A stretch of DNA of 64,000 nt, from contig NC_060210.1 of NCBI RefSeq assembly GCF_021130785.1, positions 186,194,501 to 186,258,500 of the forward strand, written 5' to 3'. This DNA comes from Homalodisca vitripennis. Its lineage: Eukaryota > Arthropoda > Insecta > Hemiptera > Cicadellidae. This document shows, piece after piece, positions 34,301 through 42,680 of the stretch. Under the pieces are notes generated by a model. That model worked only from the letters and a program-made list of their open reading frames with translations, was not told the DNA's origin and made no database searches. How positions within the stretch are numbered: the stretch's first letter is position 1; the number at the start of each line of letters is the position of its first letter. A program made the position numbers and the translations under genes.

Positions 34301-35470
34301 ACTACAAAATATACGCCCTATTACTCCTTAAATTTACATGATAAATTAAGTTGAATGGTCTAAATCAACCCGTCATGGTTTCAAATCTAAGTGAATAAAA
34401 ACAACAGTTTCCCGATTTTAAATATAATTATTTCAAACATTTGTAGGACAATGAGGGGCTGGTTCTGCCCGAGTGGACGAAACCCTTGTATCCAGAACCC
34501 ACAAGGAATCTTGTTGCCAAGATGACCAGGGCTTATTCTGGAGAGTCAGTCACGGCAATCAGACTTTTTCAAGGTAGTATCCAAAATCAGTTGGGAGTGA
34601 ATATGGCGTGATGAACTTCATTCTTTTGTTTTGTTGAACTATAAAAACTCCACGTCACGCGTATAATATCAAAAACTTTTATATCTCGCGTGTATCATCG
34701 CTCAAAGCGGTTTGTTCAGCTACATGCACAAAGAAAATGATATGTGAGTTGCAAAATAGATTATTGTTGAAAGAATTTTATACTTTCCAATATTTACTAC
34801 CACTCAGAGTTTTTATCTTTAATCAGCCTCTCCTGTGGATTTTATGCCAGTAAAAACAAAAGAGAAATCGTTTTACAAAGTGATGTCTTAAAGAATTATG
34901 TATGTTTTTTTCAATCAAACGCTACTTATAAAATTTAGATGGTCCATTTAAATTGATTTCAAATTTGCTTCTTAAAGTACAGAGGTGTACGAATTTTCCA
35001 TATTTTGCAGGACTTCTGTTTCAAGATATGGTGCGTCAGATGTTGATCAGGAGGAAAGGTTCTGTCTCAGAGAAGCGACTCTTTTACCACTCTGGACACG
35101 ATAGCACACTCTACGGCCTCTTTCGTATCCTGGATTTGGATAAAGAGGACTTCATGTTGCCGAACGCAGGGTCGGCATTGATATATGAGCTGCACCTTGA
35201 TGCGGAGACCGGACAGTATTATGTCCAAGTGAGTTTTAATTTAAAATAGTTTTAATTTAATAACAAGCATGTTTGTTCCTTTAAAAAGTCTTTACTTAAT
35301 AATTTACTATGTTCTAGGTGCTGTATATAGACAGAACCTCGACCGATTTGGAGCCTCTGGACATCAACATCCCGGGCTGTGACCCTCCATGTGAGTTTCA
35401 TGTGTTCTTGGACATCACTGAGAAGTACTACAACATCACAGATTATAACAGTGAATGCGAGATTGACTAA
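25169..35470 (+). CDS. Histidine acid phosphatase paralog A (seven exons), predicted catalytically impaired
   Basis: The joined exons 25169-25369, 30097-30201, 30822-31058, 32931-33149, 34447-34573, 35011-35228 and 35318-35470 give 419 residues with no stop; all junctions are GT-AG. It belongs to the branch 2 histidine phosphatases (prostatic/lysosomal and insect venom acid phosphatase type). Residues about 14-32 form a membrane anchor. The active-site motif RHGxRxP is QHGNSAP (about residues 70-76): the nucleophilic His stays but both Args are gone. The third phosphate-binding Arg, in the RSTDxDR block, is Thr (TSTTTDR, about residues 133-139). The acid pair SGHD remains near residue 323. 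NLSG and NITD are possible N-glycosylation sites. Family members hydrolyse phosphate monoesters in lysosomes or outside the cell. The open frame with lost Args suggests a pseudoenzyme. Introns 1, 2 and 4 contain transposon or repeat sequence. Confidence 0.88.
25470..25630 (+). repeat. Direct repeat, left copy in intron 1
   Basis: Contains GGTAACTGCTGGTATTAAA and ACTTGTAACCCGATGTTC, both matched at about 29815-29970 in the same orientation. The family is unidentified. Confidence 0.6.
26148..27513 (-). mobile_element. Tc1/mariner (IS630-like) element, internally deleted
   Basis: The ends are GGGAAGTTATAGCATGACCG and, in reverse complement on the right, GAGAAGTTATAGCATGACCG, flanked by TA at 26146-26147 and 27514-27515. 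The minus strand keeps only the N-terminal part of a transposase, and the left half is GC-richer non-coding sequence, so this is a deletion derivative. Confidence 0.85.
26946..27324 (-). pseudogene. N-terminal helix-turn-helix part of a Tc1-like transposase
   Basis: Read on the minus strand from the ATG at 27324: HGQTREVIANVYHFMKREAE, then VQQRVVEATGISESTLRRIL (a helix-turn-helix of the kind that binds the element ends). After a frame change near 27050 comes KHTKSDLDNFDLGVVRRTIN, a phrase found just after the DNA-binding domain in arthropod Tc1-like transposases. The DDE catalytic core is missing, so the protein cannot catalyse transposition, although a DNA-binding fragment could in principle be made. 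Confidence 0.8.
27521..29594 (-). mobile_element. Tc1-like element with long inverted repeats
   Basis: The left begins CAAGTGAATAAAAAGTCAGG and the right, reverse-complemented, CAGAATGAATAAAAAGTCAG. The inverted similarity continues for about 200 bp on each side (through GTTCTAAAGTTTATATAA). TA flanks both sides (27519-27520 and 29595-29596). The 2074-bp body encodes a broken transposase on the minus strand. It sits 7 bp from the neighbouring Tc1-like element. Confidence 0.9.
27900..28870 (-). pseudogene. Tc1-like DDE transposase, broken
   Basis: On the minus strand: IVFSDE at about 28465 (first catalytic Asp region), then at 28332-28114 the segment GILNGELYLKMLQEPIF and HFLQDSAPAHH (second Asp, matching the family FQQDGAPPH), then WIGRHGLIEWPVWPSDLT at about 28050-28110 (third acid region, normally SPDLTP). 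Several stops and frameshifts lie between the blocks, and the N-terminal binding domain is poorly kept. It is the same broad family as the element at 53388. Confidence 0.85.
29815..29970 (+). repeat. Direct repeat, right copy in intron 1
   Basis: Shares GGTAACTGCT and TACTTGTAACCCGATGTTC with about 25470-25630. The two copies flank the pair of Tc1-like elements. Confidence 0.6.
30097..30201 (+). CDS. Gene A exon 2: degenerate catalytic motif QHGNSAP
   Basis: 105 nt, phase 0 at both ends, with acceptor TTTCCAG and donor GTAAGT. It matches exon 2 of gene B in length and ends with the same QLTQ-type sequence (PNGPNQLTQ). The first residues read FTQHGNSAP, in place of the usual xxRHGxRxP. Confidence 0.9.
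30528..30745. repeat. Fold-back repeat copy in gene A intron 2
   Basis: The left part (TTTAGATTAGGTTATCATGA, then CTGAGCTTGAACTTGGGTGC) matches about 12101-12190 in the same orientation. The right part (CCTGGCC-type block near 30690-30740) matches about 12296-12360 in inverted orientation. It lies between exons 2 and 3 of gene A. Confidence 0.65.
30822..31058 (+). CDS. Gene A exon 3: second phosphate-binding block
   Basis: 237 nt, phase 0, acceptor ending CGTTACAG and donor GTAAGT. It carries the family phrases MYDLG, YNGFL, TDRTLMSAALFLAGLYPP and LWQPIPV. The residue aligned with the third conserved Arg is Thr. The acceptor lies only about 75 nt beyond a fold-back repeat. Confidence 0.9.
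31059..32930. other. Gene A intron 3, no other feature seen
   Basis: 1.9 kb of AT-rich sequence. Near 31140-31215 it shares ATCCGAAATCC and AAACCTTCCATCGTCAAT with about 34060-34112 (possible second fragment of the Penelope-like repeat). No coding sequence was recognised. Confidence 0.5.
32931..33149 (+). CDS. Gene A exon 4: alpha-helical cap domain part
   Basis: 219 nt, phase 0, acceptor TTTTTTTGAATGCAG and donor GTAAGA. It contains CPRFHKAQ (a conserved Cys-Pro-x-Phe/Tyr of the family) and LLDSMWMLWESIKHA near the end. Confidence 0.88.
33590..34112. repeat. Inverted-repeat (Penelope-like?) insertion in gene A intron 4
   Basis: About 33590-33645 (GTTACAAAAGGTATAACACA and onward) is the reverse complement of about 33990-34050, leaving roughly 350 bp between the arms. 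The right arm carries a hammerhead-like core. Terminal repeats of Penelope-like retroelements are known to carry such ribozymes, so this may be a remnant of one. No RT sequence is present. Confidence 0.5.
33993..34026 (+). ncRNA. Hammerhead-ribozyme-like motif
   Basis: CTGACGAA is followed by an 8-bp perfect stem GAGGATTG/CAATCCTC closed by the tetraloop ATTC, and then by GAAAC. This reproduces the CUGANGA, stem II, GAAA order of a hammerhead core, except for one extra A before stem II. Stems I and III were not convincingly identified, so self-cleavage is not established. The motif type is known from Penelope-like elements. Confidence 0.45.
34447..34573 (+). CDS. Gene A exon 5
   Basis: 127 nt, starting phase 0 and ending phase 1. 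It begins DNEGLVLPEW, the conserved NxGLxLPxW-type motif. It has exactly the same length and phase as exon 5 of gene B. Confidence 0.88.
35011..35228 (+). CDS. Gene A exon 6: HD catalytic acid motif
   Basis: 218 nt, acceptor TATTTTGCAG and donor GTGAGT. It contains LFYHSGHDSTLYGLF with the conserved His-Asp pair and ends [20 protein letters not shown], the strand before the C-terminal exon. Confidence 0.92.
35318..35470 (+). CDS. Gene A exon 7: C terminus
   Basis: 153 nt including the stop, acceptor TATGTTCTAG. It encodes VLYIDRTSTD, a paired-Cys motif CDPPC, and [10 protein letters not shown] before the stop. Two further copies of this exon type follow downstream at 36587 and 38820. Confidence 0.92.
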   Translation: MLYIDRTSTDLEPLDINIPGCDPPCEFHVFLDITEKYYNITDYNSECEID

Positions 35471-35486
35471 CTGAATGTTTTGTAGC

Positions 35487-35492
35487 AATAAA
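35487..35492 (+). terminator. Poly-A signal AATAAA, gene A
   Basis: AATAAA lies 17 nt after the stop codon of exon 7, the expected place for a cleavage signal with a very short 3' UTR. Confidence 0.7.
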
Positions 35493-36586
35493 TAACTTTT
35501 CATACAAACTATGTCTTAATTAAAGGAATGCTTGTCTTGTCTGTGAAGTTAGCATTGCCACTACACATTTTTGATAAATCTACACAAATGGTGTGTTTTT
35601 ATTTTGTGTACCCATTTCCAACATGAAACACGTTGTGCAACTTCATAAGTCTTCATCAAAACCGGATTGTGCTTCATTGCGGATGTCAAAAAAACGAATT
35701 CTTGAAGCTCTGTTAACTTTACTCAATGATTCTTAGGAAAAAAGACGGGTGATTTGGGATCAAGATATCTAGCTATCAAAGGGAGGTAATACTATAAACT
35801 GTAGTCTTAATAGAGGACGTAGGTGATTTGCATTACAGTTTTTAATTCTTAGTATAACAGCTGTAGTTCTCCAATGTATATGTTGACCCTTCAAACTTCC
35901 TCAATAGGGACATAGAACTCACGTGGGTTAAACTTTTTAGAGGGCACCATTTTTGCACATAGAATAAAACATTTGTTGTTTCCGTTTGCCAAATTTGGTA
36001 GTTGGGGGTTTCAGAAAACAAAAACTCAAAAAACTAAACTAAAGAACTGTTTACTAAAATAACTTTGCTTGTTGCAAATTTGTTCGTACCTGTCACAGTA
36101 AGGCTGGCATTGTTTTGTGGTACAGCTAGACTATGCGAACAACACTATCAGTAATATTACCGTAACAAACTACAGTATTAATCACAATAATACTATTGTT
36201 TCGTCTCAATAGACCACTATTTTATTTTATTGATTCGGCTTATCATATTGTCTGCAACATCGTAATGGTACGGGCTAAAACAATTGTTTACCGTGGTACA
36301 TTACTCCACAGTCAGTGGAAAGTTGCAGATATTTCCACGGTGTTAATATTTAACTTATCAACACGTAATAACACATGGTCACAAAATCTTAAGATTTTCA
36401 CGATTTGATTCTCAACTTGCATGTTTAAAGTTGGCTTGTTGTAGCTAGAAACGTTTGTATTAAGTAGATAACTCTGAAATGTTGAAATATGATGGAATGG
36501 TTGATTTTCCAAGACTAGTAGAACTAGTTGAGTATAGCTTAGCCCCTTAGTAGTGACAACGTCTCACATTACTTGACAGGATTTAG
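35493..36586. other. Spacer between gene A stop and second terminal exon
   Basis: About 1.1 kb with no recognised coding sequence or upstream phosphatase exon. Confidence 0.6.
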
Positions 36587-36769
36587 ATGTTCCTCGTAGT
36601 CTACACAAGTCTAGGTACCTCTGATATGTTGAATATCATGGCATTGGAGCCAAAGAATCTCAATATCCCGGTATGCGACCCTCCCTGGGACTTTGAGCTA
36701 TTTGCAAAAATCACTGAAAAATATTACAACATTAAAGATTGGGAGAAAGAGTACAGCGAAAATATATAG
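36587..36769 (+). CDS. Second copy of the acid phosphatase terminal exon
   Basis: After the acceptor ATTTAG the frame runs 60 codons to a stop. It aligns with exon 7 of gene A from LEPKNLNIPVCDPPWDF onward and retains [10 protein letters not shown]. It differs by about eight extra residues near the start (around GTSDMLNIMA), and the second Cys of the CDPPC pair is Trp. No other phosphatase exon lies next to it, so it is either an alternative last exon for gene A or a relic of a lost duplicate. The polypyrimidine tract before the acceptor is poor and there is no nearby AATAAA, which favours a relic. Phase 0 entry matches the exon 6 donor. Confidence 0.65.
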   Translation: MFLVVYTSLGTSDMLNIMALEPKNLNIPVCDPPWDFELFAKITEKYYNIKDWEKEYSENI

Positions 36770-38819
36770 ACTAGCAATACAAGTTATAAAGTTTTTTCTT
36801 TTCTTCCTCATAAGTCAATAACTGAGTTTGTATAAAAAAACTTGTAAAATTACAGCGAATTAGTATAAAAAAGTTGGAGTTGGATGTTTTTGTCTCTTTT
36901 CTTTAGGAGGGATCCCTTCTAACTGATTTATACCTTTCGGTTAAACCTGATTTGCATGCAGCAAAAGCCGATGTATCACTCATATCTTGATCTGAACGAA
37001 TGTCCAGGGGCGGCACATCACTGTCCGCAAATGTCTAACATGTTTAACAATAATAATAATAATAATCTTTAGTGTAGTTTGACAATATGTACATTGTATT
37101 GCAAGCATAATTTTTTAACACCTATAGCTAAGGCGTTCTCACATACATTCAAACATACATAAGTGATCATTGATTCTCTCATTCAGTACTATTAGGACCG
37201 TCAGATCCAGTCAGAGACTAATTATCTTAGCGGCATGTCAGGAACTCATCGACAGAGTAAAACGCATTTTACACTAAAATGTGTTTCAACTGAGCTTTGT
37301 AATGATTGGGGAACTGAGCTTCCCCAAAGGCGAATTTTGTATGCATTCTTTATGAAAGATAAGAGAATAAACAAGGCCAAAATAGGCCATTCGCAAGACT
37401 TCCGGAGAACATGTTTTTGACAAGATGCGCAATACAATCATTCCAAGTCAGACCTTGATCAAGGTAAATTTTCCTAGAAATGTTGTGGAGTCTTCAACTT
37501 CGAGGACAACGTCTTCCACAAATAACAAGGTTCTGTTGAATTTCCCCTGAAAAGAAAATACATGAGAATAAATTGTTGGTACATTTTAGAACCGAATGGT
37601 AGATACAGTGTTCTAATACTATTCATTCACTAATTCTCTCAATAACATTTTTAATTAATAATAATAGTAATATCTTTACAGCTTTGATTACAGTAAAATT
37701 ATTATTTACATTACCATTATTTATCGATATTATTCGTTAAATTATAATTATTACTTTAATTAATGCTCATTTAATCCAGTAAAAATCATACCCTCCCCTT
37801 TTGTGGAATACCTTTTATTTTGTTTTACACTCGTATTATTGTTTTTCCATCCTTCATTTAGATTTGATAACTCTAAATGGATATTATCTCCAAAACAGAT
37901 GGTTTAATTTATTTCCTATGCCTTCATTCTATTTTTCCAAGAATTGTAGTGCAAATAAGGGTTCCTAAACGGGCTTCTTACCATAAAATGTAAGTAGAGT
38001 AGGTTCATACCTTCCATATACTTAATCTGAGTGTCGGAGGCACCAGATAACGCTTGGTAGTACTTGTAAAATAGGAATTTAAATGGCTGCGGGTAGATTT
38101 TCTATGACCAGTCGGGGAGAGGGAGTCCTTCATCCTCCTGTACAATTTCTCTATTATTAGAGTTGAATACTGGTGCACATTAGGCAAGACTAATTAATTG
38201 TAAATGGGTACAATCATAACGGGTTCGTCGTATGGGTCGAGAGAAGGGAGCAGCGCAAGACGAAAGGTTCCGCTCGGATTTGTCGAGGGGAGCAAATGAT
38301 AGAAGCGCTTGGATTACTTTAGCGCAAGGCGAAAGGTTTTGCTTGGATTTCTCGAGTGAAGCAAATCAAATCATAGAAGCGCTCGGATTACTCTAGCGCA
38401 AGGCGAAAGGTTCCGTTTAGGTGCATAGATTATGCCGACCATGACTATCTGAGTAAATGTTTACTTTTCTTTTTACTTTCTTGTTCGGCTGTTGTGTTTT
38501 ACCGTGTTGTTTTATTCCTGCTTTGACGTTGCTTTGATATTTTGTATTAGGCTTTTCATCTTCGGTTTCAAAACTTGGTTTTATATTTTTTTTGTCTTGC
38601 TTGTATTTTTCCGATTTAGGTATCGTTTTCCTCCGGAGATATTTCTGGTGGAGTTAAGCAGTTACGCAAATACGCAATGTTTTTAGAAATGCATGAAAAG
38701 TGATTGACAGGGAGCCCTGACAGGCGGAGGGCGCATTCCTCCCGGTACTCTACTCGTGAGCTCCATACAGTAAGTAAGCAATAATGCATTGAATATTCAC
38801 GACAGTTTTGTTTCTTTAG
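36770..38819. other. Spacer between the second and third terminal exons
   Basis: Holds a short fragment of the unclassified dispersed repeat (about 36995-37045, AGGGGCGGCACATCACTGTC), an (AAT)n-like run at about 37049-37066, and a minisatellite at 38250-38421. No phosphatase exons 1-6 were found here. Confidence 0.6.
38250..38421 (+). repeat. Minisatellite, about 2.4 units of 69-74 bp
   Basis: AGCGCAAG starts at 38252, 38321 and 38395. Each is followed by CGAAAGGTT and a CTCGAG- or TCGAGG-containing segment, then AGAAGCGCT(T/C)GGATTACT. GC-richer than its surroundings. Confidence 0.85.
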
Positions 38820-38984
38820 GTTCTGTACTTAGACGGAGCTTCGCCACACTTGGAACCTAAACGTGTGAATATTCCCGCTTGTGACTCTCCCTGTGACTTC
38901 CATCTGCTAGCCAAAATCACTGAGAAATACTACAACATAACTAACTGGCATAAAGAGGGCCAGATTCTTACGAATTTGCATTAA
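38820..38984 (+). CDS. Third copy of the acid phosphatase terminal exon
   Basis: A clean acceptor (TTTGTTTCTTTAG) is followed by 54 codons and a stop: VLYLDGASPHLEPKRVNI, the paired-Cys motif [21 protein letters not shown], and a C terminus of its own. It is closer to exon 7 of gene B (CDSPC, HLL) than to exon 7 of gene A. Entry is phase 0, so splicing from gene A exon 6 would give an in-frame protein with another C terminus. A canonical AATAAA follows at 39187. Isolation from other exons leaves two readings: alternative last exon of gene A, or the end of a mostly deleted paralog. Confidence 0.75.
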   Translation, partial: VLYLDGASPHLEPKRVNIPACDSPCDFHLLAKITEKYYNITNWHKEGQILTNLH

Positions 38985-39186
38985 TGAAGAAAAAAATGAA
39001 GTGGCAACTTCAGTTTCTCTCGCTCCTGGAACTTGTTGTCAAGGATCTTTGAGTGATGGAGTATTTTTGGGTTTCGTACATGGAGTTATTTTTGTTTTGT
39101 TAACATAATATGACGTATGAAATGTAATTAATGTTACATAATGTTTTTATTTAAGACATATTAAGGGATTACGTTTCATAGGAGAT

Positions 39187-39192
39187 AATAAA
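39187..39192 (+). terminator. Poly-A signal AATAAA after third terminal exon
   Basis: AATAAA about 200 nt after the stop at 38984, consistent with a usable 3' end for this exon. Confidence 0.5.
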
Positions 39193-40483
39193 AAATATTT
39201 TGTATGTTATTATGGATTGTGATAACCAAACATATAGAGGAATTTTCTGTTTAAATTTTAAACTTTCCCCTGCTTAACTTATCCCTATTCAAAAAGTAAC
39301 AACAGTAATATTTCTTACACCGCATTTTTTACGTCTCTTTAAAAATGATATACCAAAGATTGAGAGTTCTAAATTAATAAATACATGCGTACTTAGTTTT
39401 TTTTAATAACCTTACGAAATCGGTTAATGGCTATTATTTTGAGATTTTAAAAATAAAGATTTTGTACTGTTATACTGTTAGTTTTGATCGTGAGTACTAT
39501 TTTCCAGTACAATATTTATTTTTTATTTTCGTAATCATACCAATGAATCTAAATGTTTAAAAGTAATTTGAAATATTTAAAACTTACTTTCAACAAGTGA
39601 CTTACAATTACAATTCTGTTAATTAATAAAACACTTTTAAAATTTTTCGAAATCTATATATTTTATTAGTTAGGTAAAAAATAATCTGTAATCTTTGCTC
39701 TGTATCTTTGTGTTGTAATATATTTACTTTGAAGCCAGGTGAGTAGAAATGCGTTTTCAAGATACACGAGTTTGTTGAATGCGGTGCAGAAATAAGTAAG
39801 AAAAAACCCAACTTTTTACACTGCCGGTAATTGTATGTAACAAACGTTTAAATCACTGAACAATTTGGAAGCCATTTGAGTTTTTGGAAAACTTGACACA
39901 AGGATATTAAAACAAAAATATTGTATTATTTTCTTACTTAAGGTATAAAAAGTCTCAAAAATAAATGTAGGATACAAAATCCTAAACATAATACGTATAA
40001 TATAGGATTTTGCGTTTTCTATTACTTGTAGAATAAATAACAATCCAAAATGAACATATTTTAACATATTTAATGGTGAAAAAAGGTTGAATATTTTAGT
40101 AAAATATTTACGAAAATTCTACTTTTGAAAGCCATTTTTAAGCTTTATTTATCGTACATTTATTTTCGTGACCTATTTATACAACTTTTGTAACAAGTTA
40201 ACAGTGTGACTTAATTTGAATTGAATTACAATTACCAACCTTAACTTCTAACTATTCAATATTGAAGTTTATTATAATGTGCCAATTTTACTTTTAAATT
40301 TGTGAAATTTTACGTTTAATTTAGCTTCATTGTCTGAAAAAGAATGCACCCATGAATTTCAAAATTTATTTATAGTGTGAAAACAACGAGTAGGGAGAGT
40401 TTTAGCCAATTTTAATAAATATGCGTCTATGTTTAAGTATGATAAGTAAATCATTTATAACACGACCATGTCTCTGTATCTCT
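39193..40483. other. AT-rich spacer, no gene seen
   Basis: No feature recognised in about 1.3 kb. Confidence 0.5.
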
Positions 40484-40487
40484 TTAA

Positions 40488-41040
40488 CCCTTTCAGGGCC
40501 AGGACCAAATATGAGATGTTGCAAAATTTTTTCACATATCATATCCCCTTGTGACTAGTCAAAAGTGCCAGGCTAAAATTGGTGATTTTGCAGTCTCTTA
40601 GATTAAAATTTATAACTTTTCATAAAAATTAGAGAATGACCTAAAAGTTGCACCAAATTACTCGTATAGATATATACTATCAATAAAAAAAATATATAGA
40701 TGTAGTTTTAAGTAATTTAAAATTTAAAAAAATAATGTTTTAATGGATTACATAAAAAAAAATTATTTTTTTTATTTTTTTTTATTGAAAATAACTAAAA
40801 AAGGAAAAATAATTTTACCGTGGGAAGCTATGTTATTATATTGTACATTTAGAAAGGAACAACCATACAAAATTTTGTGTTATTTCTCTCATAAATAAAT
40901 TTTTTATGACACATTTTGCATAAATACGCATAATTGTACTTCGCAACATTTTATAAATGATAAAGCAACTGACTCTTACACTGCAAGAAACTTAAAATAA
41001 ATATTCACATTATGGATGTACCGGTAAACAGATGGTCCAT
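40488..41040 (-). mobile_element. piggyBac-like element, 3' part only
   Basis: A TTAA (40484-40487) is followed by CCCTTTCAGGGCCAGGACCA. The next roughly 550 bp are the reverse complement of 57840-58375 with high identity, diverging at about 41040. TTAA sites and CCC...GGG ends are typical of piggyBac-like transposons. Only one end is present. Confidence 0.8.
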
Positions 41041-41364
41041 GTGGTCTCTAGATGCGAGAGAGGGGAACTGCAGCTGGCAAGGAGGGGAGTATAACCCAGC
41101 GGCCAGCAAAGTGGGGCAAAATATATGTTTTCATAGTCACAATAATTATGTTTTCGCTCTGTGTAGTTATTATAATGTATAATTCTAGTTGACAGAATTT
41201 TCTGAAATCTGATTTACCTGGAACACCTGAATATGGCTCTTGTAAACGAACAAAATAACATTGCTTAAGTAAATATGCAACCTGTTTAAAATTATAGTAA
41301 TGATGTCCACCGAAAACAGCAGTTTTCAGGTAAAATGTAAAGAATATTATAACACTTACTATGT

Positions 41365-42680
41365 TTTAGTCTTCAGAATCTTCATAGTTAGAATTTTTTA
41401 GCCTTTTTTGGAAGTGTTCTTACAGAGGAAATTACAGGATCTGAAGATATCAATAAGGAGTTGAAAACATCAGCCATGGTTTTTTTCTCTTTTACACTTT
41501 TCTTGAGAAGCCTTCCTTGTACTTCTTTATCTCTTTATTTTTTGGCCTCTTGTGCCTCTTCACTGAGCTGTCCAATAGGCAGTAATGCTTGAGAAACGAC
41601 TATCGGTCCATGTATTAACACTTTGTGAACTGTTGTAGGCATGTTGTACCACGTATAAAGAATCACACAATACTGATCAGTTTTAACACTGTGAAAACTT
41701 TTAACGGTAATTTTATAGCCAGATGATAACGTTTCAAAAACTATAAATTGTTGTATTATTTGCTGGTCTATTCCAGTGATTCTAGCTGACAAAGCAGAAC
41801 TCTTAAAATGATTCCCAGAGGTATTACTATCGTTGGTATTGCTATAACCTGGTTTGTTTTTTTCTTCTATCAAGTCCATCTCTTTTCTGAACGGCTTTTG
41901 CAAGTTTTTCTTCCATTCTCGCACACTTTTCTTTTCTTCTTCACTTCAAGCTTGCCATTTTAAATTTTGAGCTTGTGAGATAAGTGGATTAAACATTCAA
42001 AAAACATAATCCACGCGTGAAGTGGTGACAATCTGAATTGCGATGTTTCAGAGGTGACAGGTCTCATCAGCATTTTTTGAAAATTGTTTAATTCTTTTGA
42101 CGTGGCTCCACTGATGTAACATTTCATCACCTGATAAGGTTTCTGTAACAGCATTACACACCTTTCCATCAGCCATTGTGAATAAAATTGTGTGAGATAC
42201 CCCAATCAGCTGGTCGTTAACTGAGTACGTGGTGCTGTTAAGGGTTTCAATTTCTCTTTCAATATTTTTCATTTTACAGAGTGTAATTTCGTTTGTTTCG
42301 TGAACTTCTTTAAGTGTATAATGTGATCAAACCGAAGAGAGTATTGTCGAGATTTGCTCTAAACTATAACAGCGTTGCCAGAATCTGGCGATCCAATCAA
42401 TATTTGAAGAGGTGCAATAAATTGAATAAAAAAAAAAAAAACATAGGCCTAAGCATGTTTTTTCACTTTCTTGCTTTTGATGCGTTGCTTGATTTCTTGC
42501 TTTTGATTTCTTGCGTTTTTTCACTTTCAATGCCTGGCTCTTCACTTTCTTCTCTCACAAACGTCTGCTTGAAATTATCATTCCTAGCGCTACCATCGCA
42601 GCACCATTTACAAATTAGTGTCATATTACAACATTGTTCAGGATTTAATGTTAAGAGATCTTCCGTTTGCATGAAGAGGA
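41365..42680 (-). pseudogene. Transib (RAG1-related) transposase fossil
   Basis: Minus-strand frames in order. About 42610 has ICKWCCDGSARNDNFKQTF, matching the CDG block with the first catalytic Asp of Transib and RAG1. 42272-42048 has FTMADGKVCNAVTETLS. 42205-41960 has SGATSKELNNF (the region of the ZnC2 finger) and FRLSPLHAWIMFFECLIHLS. 41924-41535 has ARITGIDQQIIQQF, MPTTVHKVLIHGP and LPIGQLSEEAQEA, the last aligning with the RAG1 region around its catalytic Glu. A frame change leads to NKEIKKYKEGFS near 41510, and a C-terminal SSDPVISSVR lies near 41440. Transib is the superfamily from which the vertebrate RAG1 recombinase core derives. Multiple breaks make it inactive. No CACWATG ends were found. 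Confidence 0.72.

Noticed and set aside
36580..36586. Alternative acceptor for the second terminal exon at the AG ending 36579
   Set aside because: Entry there in phase 0 meets a stop after 14 codons; only the AG ending 36586 gives the conserved C terminus.
38250..38421. Spaced repeats suggesting a CRISPR-like array
   Set aside because: Units are contiguous tandem copies without unique spacers, and the sequence is eukaryotic; it is a minisatellite.
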